Assembly: GCA_023143305.1 (NCBI GenBank)
Contig: JAGLHV010000073.1
Location: 1 to 6,694, forward strand
Direction: 5' to 3'
From: a bacterium
GTDB lineage: Bacteria > CBDUZB01 > JAGLHV01
DNA length: 6,694 nt
Part shown: positions 4,500 through 6,694 of the stretch, piece by piece
How positions within the stretch are numbered: position 1 is the stretch's first letter
How the letters are laid out: each line of letters opens with the position of its first letter
Notes under the pieces: model-generated
Databases searched by the model: none
What the model was told of the DNA's origin: nothing
What the model saw: only the letters and a program-made list of their open reading frames with translations
Made by a program: the position numbers and the translations under genes

Positions 4500-6694
4500 T
4501 TAATTAGACCCGATTATTGCGGTAATTCCCCCTATATCAGGGACATTAAGTATATAAACATTTTTCGGCCCTTTTCTAGAGGTCCATTCTTTATGATCAG
4601 TAAGTACCGGTATATATGGTATTGGTGGTTGAGCATCTGCCACCTTAATACCCCCCTTGTTTTGAACAAGATTAGCCATAGTTTGTTTATTTATCTGAGA
4701 AACAATAATCCTGGTTTTATCTCTAAATCTGGGAATAATCTTCATTCCTGCCTGCTTTAAATCTTCTTCAAGAGCCTTCATTACCTCTTGTTGTTTAGAA
4801 CCTTCTTTAGTTATTACTTTCACTTGAACATTACTCACCTGAAACCCTTTCCTGGCAGCTATCTCTATATTTTTCTGTAAGGCGTTCATAAAATCTACTC
4901 CTACATTTTTAACATCTGAAGATATCACTATCGGATTACTGCTGGTTACTACTAACCCGCCTTCAAATGATTTATCCATATAACCTTCTTCATGAAACCT
5001 ATTCTTCAAGTTATTTATTCGTTCTTGAACATTTACTTGTTGACCCGGCATAGTTATAAGTATCGGATCAGAAGTTCTATCTCCCATTTTCTTTATTTGC
5101 TTAAACTGCTTACTTTCACTTGCCGTATCTTTTAATATTATTGTCTTCATTCCCAGCGTTTTGGCAACCTCTTTCAAGTGAGGAAAAGTAAAACGATTTT
5201 GTGATATATCAATATCCCGGGCCATTTGTAAAGCTTCAGAATGTCTCTCTACCGGTAATTTCGCCAATATTTCCCCGCAAATGGCTACTACCCTTTTCTG
5301 TCCTTCTATCAAAACAGTACCTCTTGCCCGTCTATTAAGGACAACTGTTTTCACCAACGATTGTATTATGTTAGGCCATTTTTTTTCTTCCTCTATCCAT
5401 TTAAAATCAATTGTATCAATTGCTGCTTTGAGTTTAAGCATGCTAATTTTACCCTTTACTTCTAAAATATCCATAGTAATACCCGTTTCTTTACCCAAAA
5501 GAAGTTGTTTTAAATCATCTAATCTGGTAAAAGCCGTTATTCCACCCAGAACCCCTGCCATAGCAGCATTAACACCAACCCCTGGAGTTTTTGGTGAGAT
5601 AGTCCCTGCCGGTGTTTTAGCCTCTACAACAACCCTATCTTTAAATATTAAAGCAATTTCCCTCATCTTTAATCCATCCCTTATATTCTGAATAAAAACC
5701 TCTGCCTTCTGCAAATTAAGTTTATTAATATTATGATTGTCAGAATTTATAATTCCCTCTTTTCCTTTTATGGAAGTATCTATTAATGTAATCTGTTTAT
5801 TTATATCATTATTTCTTGCTTCTACTATCATTTCCTGAATTTTTTGCCGCTGCCTGTTACTTTTTATATTAGCAAAATCTACAATTATCTCTCTGGCCGG
5901 AATACCTAAAACTTCTTCCATCGCTCCCAAATCAAAAACTTTTCCCTTTGTAGTCACAGCCAATACACCCTTTCTGGGATTTATTGGATTTACAATCAAC
6001 CCTTTCGACTCTAAATTTTTCGCATAATTTATAGTTATATCCACAGGACGATTTATCCCTTTTCCCTGATTAGAAACGATATCAACAACATCTGTTAATC
6101 CCTGTTTATAATTATTATTTTCTATGTCCAATCTTAAATTGTTCATAACATTTTCCGGCAAACGGCATACTTCCCCTTTTATGTTTTTATTATTAAACAC
6201 CCGGACTACTATTTCCCCTTGAGTTTCGGAAATTAAGGTAATCTGCTTATCCTTGTTTAAATTTATTATTCTGACTACTTCTGCTTCCACTTGTTTTATC
6301 TCACTCCTATTTAAACACGAAACATCTACTATTACCTCCCGAACATTAACATTGCTCAAAGCTTCCTTCACCGTTTTAACTTTAAACTTCACTCCTTCTT
6401 TTACACTTAAGACTATTACTGCTTTCCCTTCCGAAGTCGTAACTATATTCACTGCTATATTCCCACTTCTTTCTATCTGCTTTATCTCCAATAAAACCTT
6501 CGGGATGATTCCTGTACCCGCCTTCCCGCTATAAACCGTCTGCGATATGTCCCCGCCATAAACTATCTGCGCTATATCCCCTATTCCCGTCTGATACTCA
6601 CGGCCGGATATATCCAAACCTAAATTATTCTGTATGCCTCTGCTTACTTCTACTTCCTTAAAAACCTTTCCCTCCGCTGCCACAACTGCTTTAC
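4500..6694 (-). CDS. C-terminal part of a large repeat-containing protein of unknown function (5' end outside window)
   Basis: The frame is open from the right window edge to TAA at 4502-4500. A GTG at 6683 could serve as a start, but codons Lys-Ala-Val precede it without a stop, no Shine-Dalgarno is visible and it falls inside a repeat pattern. The true start is therefore beyond the window. Counting from that GTG as residue 1 (727 residues): 7-159 and 162-304 are two diverged copies of one unit; 36-53 holds a 9-residue tandem duplication; 371-385 is a Gly/Ala-rich weakly hydrophobic stretch (NAAMAGVLGGITAF); and 400-727 is alternating strand/helix sequence rich in Ile, Val, Lys and Gln, ending IGGITAIIGSN. 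I see no catalytic motif, cell-wall anchor or clear membrane helix. Repeats of this size and composition suit a large structural or envelope protein. Very long proteins are known from Omnitrophota, which is compatible but unproven here. It is the first of three co-directional genes. Confidence 0.85.
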   Translation of the reverse strand, partial: KAVVAAEGKVFKEVEVSRGIQNNLGLDISGREYQTGIGDIAQIVYGGDISQTVYSGKAGTGIIPKVLLEIKQIERSGNIAVNIVTTSEGKAVIVLSVKEGVKFKVKTVKEALSNVNVREVIVDVSCLNRSEIKQVEAEVVRIINLNKDKQITLISETQGEIVVRVFNNKNIKGEVCRLPENVMNNLRLDIENNNYKQGLTDVVDIVSNQGKGINRPVDITINYAKNLESKGLIVNPINPRKGVLAVTTKGKVFDLGAMEEVLGIPAREIIVDFANIKSNRQRQKIQEMIVEARNNDINKQITLIDTSIKGKEGIINSDNHNINKLNLQKAEVFIQNIRDGLKMREIALIFKDRVVVEAKTPAGTISPKTPGVGVNAAMAGVLGGITAFTRLDDLKQLLLGKETGITMDILEVKGKISMLKLKAAIDTIDFKWIEEEKKWPNIIQSLVKTVVLNRRARGTVLIEGQKRVVAICGEILAKLPVERHSEALQMARDIDISQNRFTFPHLKEVAKTLGMKTIILKDTASESKQFKQIKKMGDRTSDPILITMPGQQVNVQERINNLKNRFHEEGYMDKSFEGGLVVTSSNPIVISSDVKNVGVDFMNALQKNIEIAARKGFQVSNVQVKVITKEGSKQQEVMKALEEDLKQAGMKIIPRFRDKTRIIVSQINKQTMANLVQNKGGIKVADAQPPIPYIPVLTDHKEWTSRKGPKNVYILNVPDIGGITAIIGSN
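5772..6200 (-). repeat. Protein repeat unit, copy 2
   Basis: Residues 162-304. Shared landmarks with copy 1: NNLRLDI (181-187), YKQGLTDVVDIV (192-203), RKGVLAVTTKG near 237-247, AREIIVDFA (263-271) and KQITLID (296-302). The offset to copy 1 is 162 residues at the first landmark and 150 at the last; the difference is accounted for mainly by the extra residues in copy 1. The DNA is well diverged, so the duplication is old. Confidence 0.75.
6207..6665 (-). repeat. Protein repeat unit, copy 1
   Basis: Residues 7-159, counted from the GTG at 6683. Landmarks shared with the next copy, in the same order: NNLGLDI (19-25), YQTGIGDIAQIV (30-41), EGKAVIVLSVKEG near 85-97, VREVIVDVS (114-122) and KQITLIS (146-152). 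The unit contains the 27-bp duplication, which makes it somewhat longer than copy 2. The pattern suggests alternating beta strands and helices. Residues before it (KAVVAAEGK) look like the end of a preceding copy. Confidence 0.75.
6525..6578 (-). repeat. 27-bp in-frame tandem duplication
   Basis: Two adjacent 27-base copies (6525-6551 and 6552-6578) agree at 22 of 27 positions. They encode DISQTVYSG and DIAQIVYGG respectively (pattern DI[SA]Q[TI]VY[SG]G). The high DNA identity compared with the diverged large repeats marks this as a much younger expansion. The preceding DISGREYQTG may be a decayed third copy. Confidence 0.85.

Noticed and set aside
4486..4505. Perfect 7-bp inverted repeat AATTAAA/TTTAATT with a 6-base loop at the stop codon of the upstream gene
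   Set aside because: The stem is all A/T and no T run follows it on the minus strand, so it would not act as an intrinsic terminator. Such palindromes are expected by chance in this composition.
5281..5691. Plus-strand open frame of 136 codons
   Set aside because: Antisense to the repeat protein. Its hydrophobic Ser/Leu/Ile composition is the complement of Lys/Glu/Ile-rich coding sequence.
6253..6534. Plus-strand open frame of 93 codons
   Set aside because: Antisense shadow over the repeat region; no ribosome binding site and no family resemblance.
6681..6683. GTG at 6683 as the true start of the repeat protein
   Set aside because: The frame stays open to the window edge, the residues before it fit the tail of another repeat copy, and no Shine-Dalgarno sequence is visible.

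Overview
The window looks like chromosomal sequence from an AT-rich Gram-negative-type bacterium. It holds three long protein-coding genes, all on the minus strand, with very little space between them. No rRNA, tRNA, insertion sequence or CRISPR array was seen. Two of the genes start with good Sec signal peptides, and the gene ends running off both edges belong to large, unusual proteins. A very long repetitive protein, plus a ChaN/Tiki-like domain with an I-Q-D-x-H motif joined to other domains, reminded me of Omnitrophota (former OP3) and related PVC-side lineages. That placement is inference from memory, not something the sequence proves.

In transcription order (right to left): (1) 6694-4500 is the C-terminal part of a protein whose start lies beyond the window. 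At least 730 residues are visible. It carries two diverged tandem copies of a roughly 150-residue unit, a short 27-bp in-frame duplication, and a C-terminal half I do not recognise. (2) After 122 non-coding bases, 4377-3295 encodes a 360-residue, strongly basic, signal-peptide-bearing protein of unknown function and very low GC. (3) After only 16 bases, 3278-1 encodes the first 1092 residues of a very large protein that continues past the left edge. I translated this frame codon by codon and it is open throughout. Its order is: signal peptide; a ChaN/Tiki-superfamily-like domain (H90, E118, H502) with a large helical insertion; a region of unknown role; a Val/Glu/Pro repeat linker; and then the beginning of a SecA-type DEAD motor, with the Q motif at Q1052 and a Walker A of the form TGGGKT at K1075.

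The most interesting object is gene 3. A SecA-like ATPase core sits about 960 residues deeper than in normal SecA, behind an apparent export signal and a putative metal/haem-binding or peptidase-like domain. If the signal peptide is real, the ATPase would lie outside the cytoplasm unless an unseen membrane segment or processing step changes the topology. The three genes may form one operon for a secreted or envelope-associated system. Gene direction and spacing support co-transcription; the functional link is inference.
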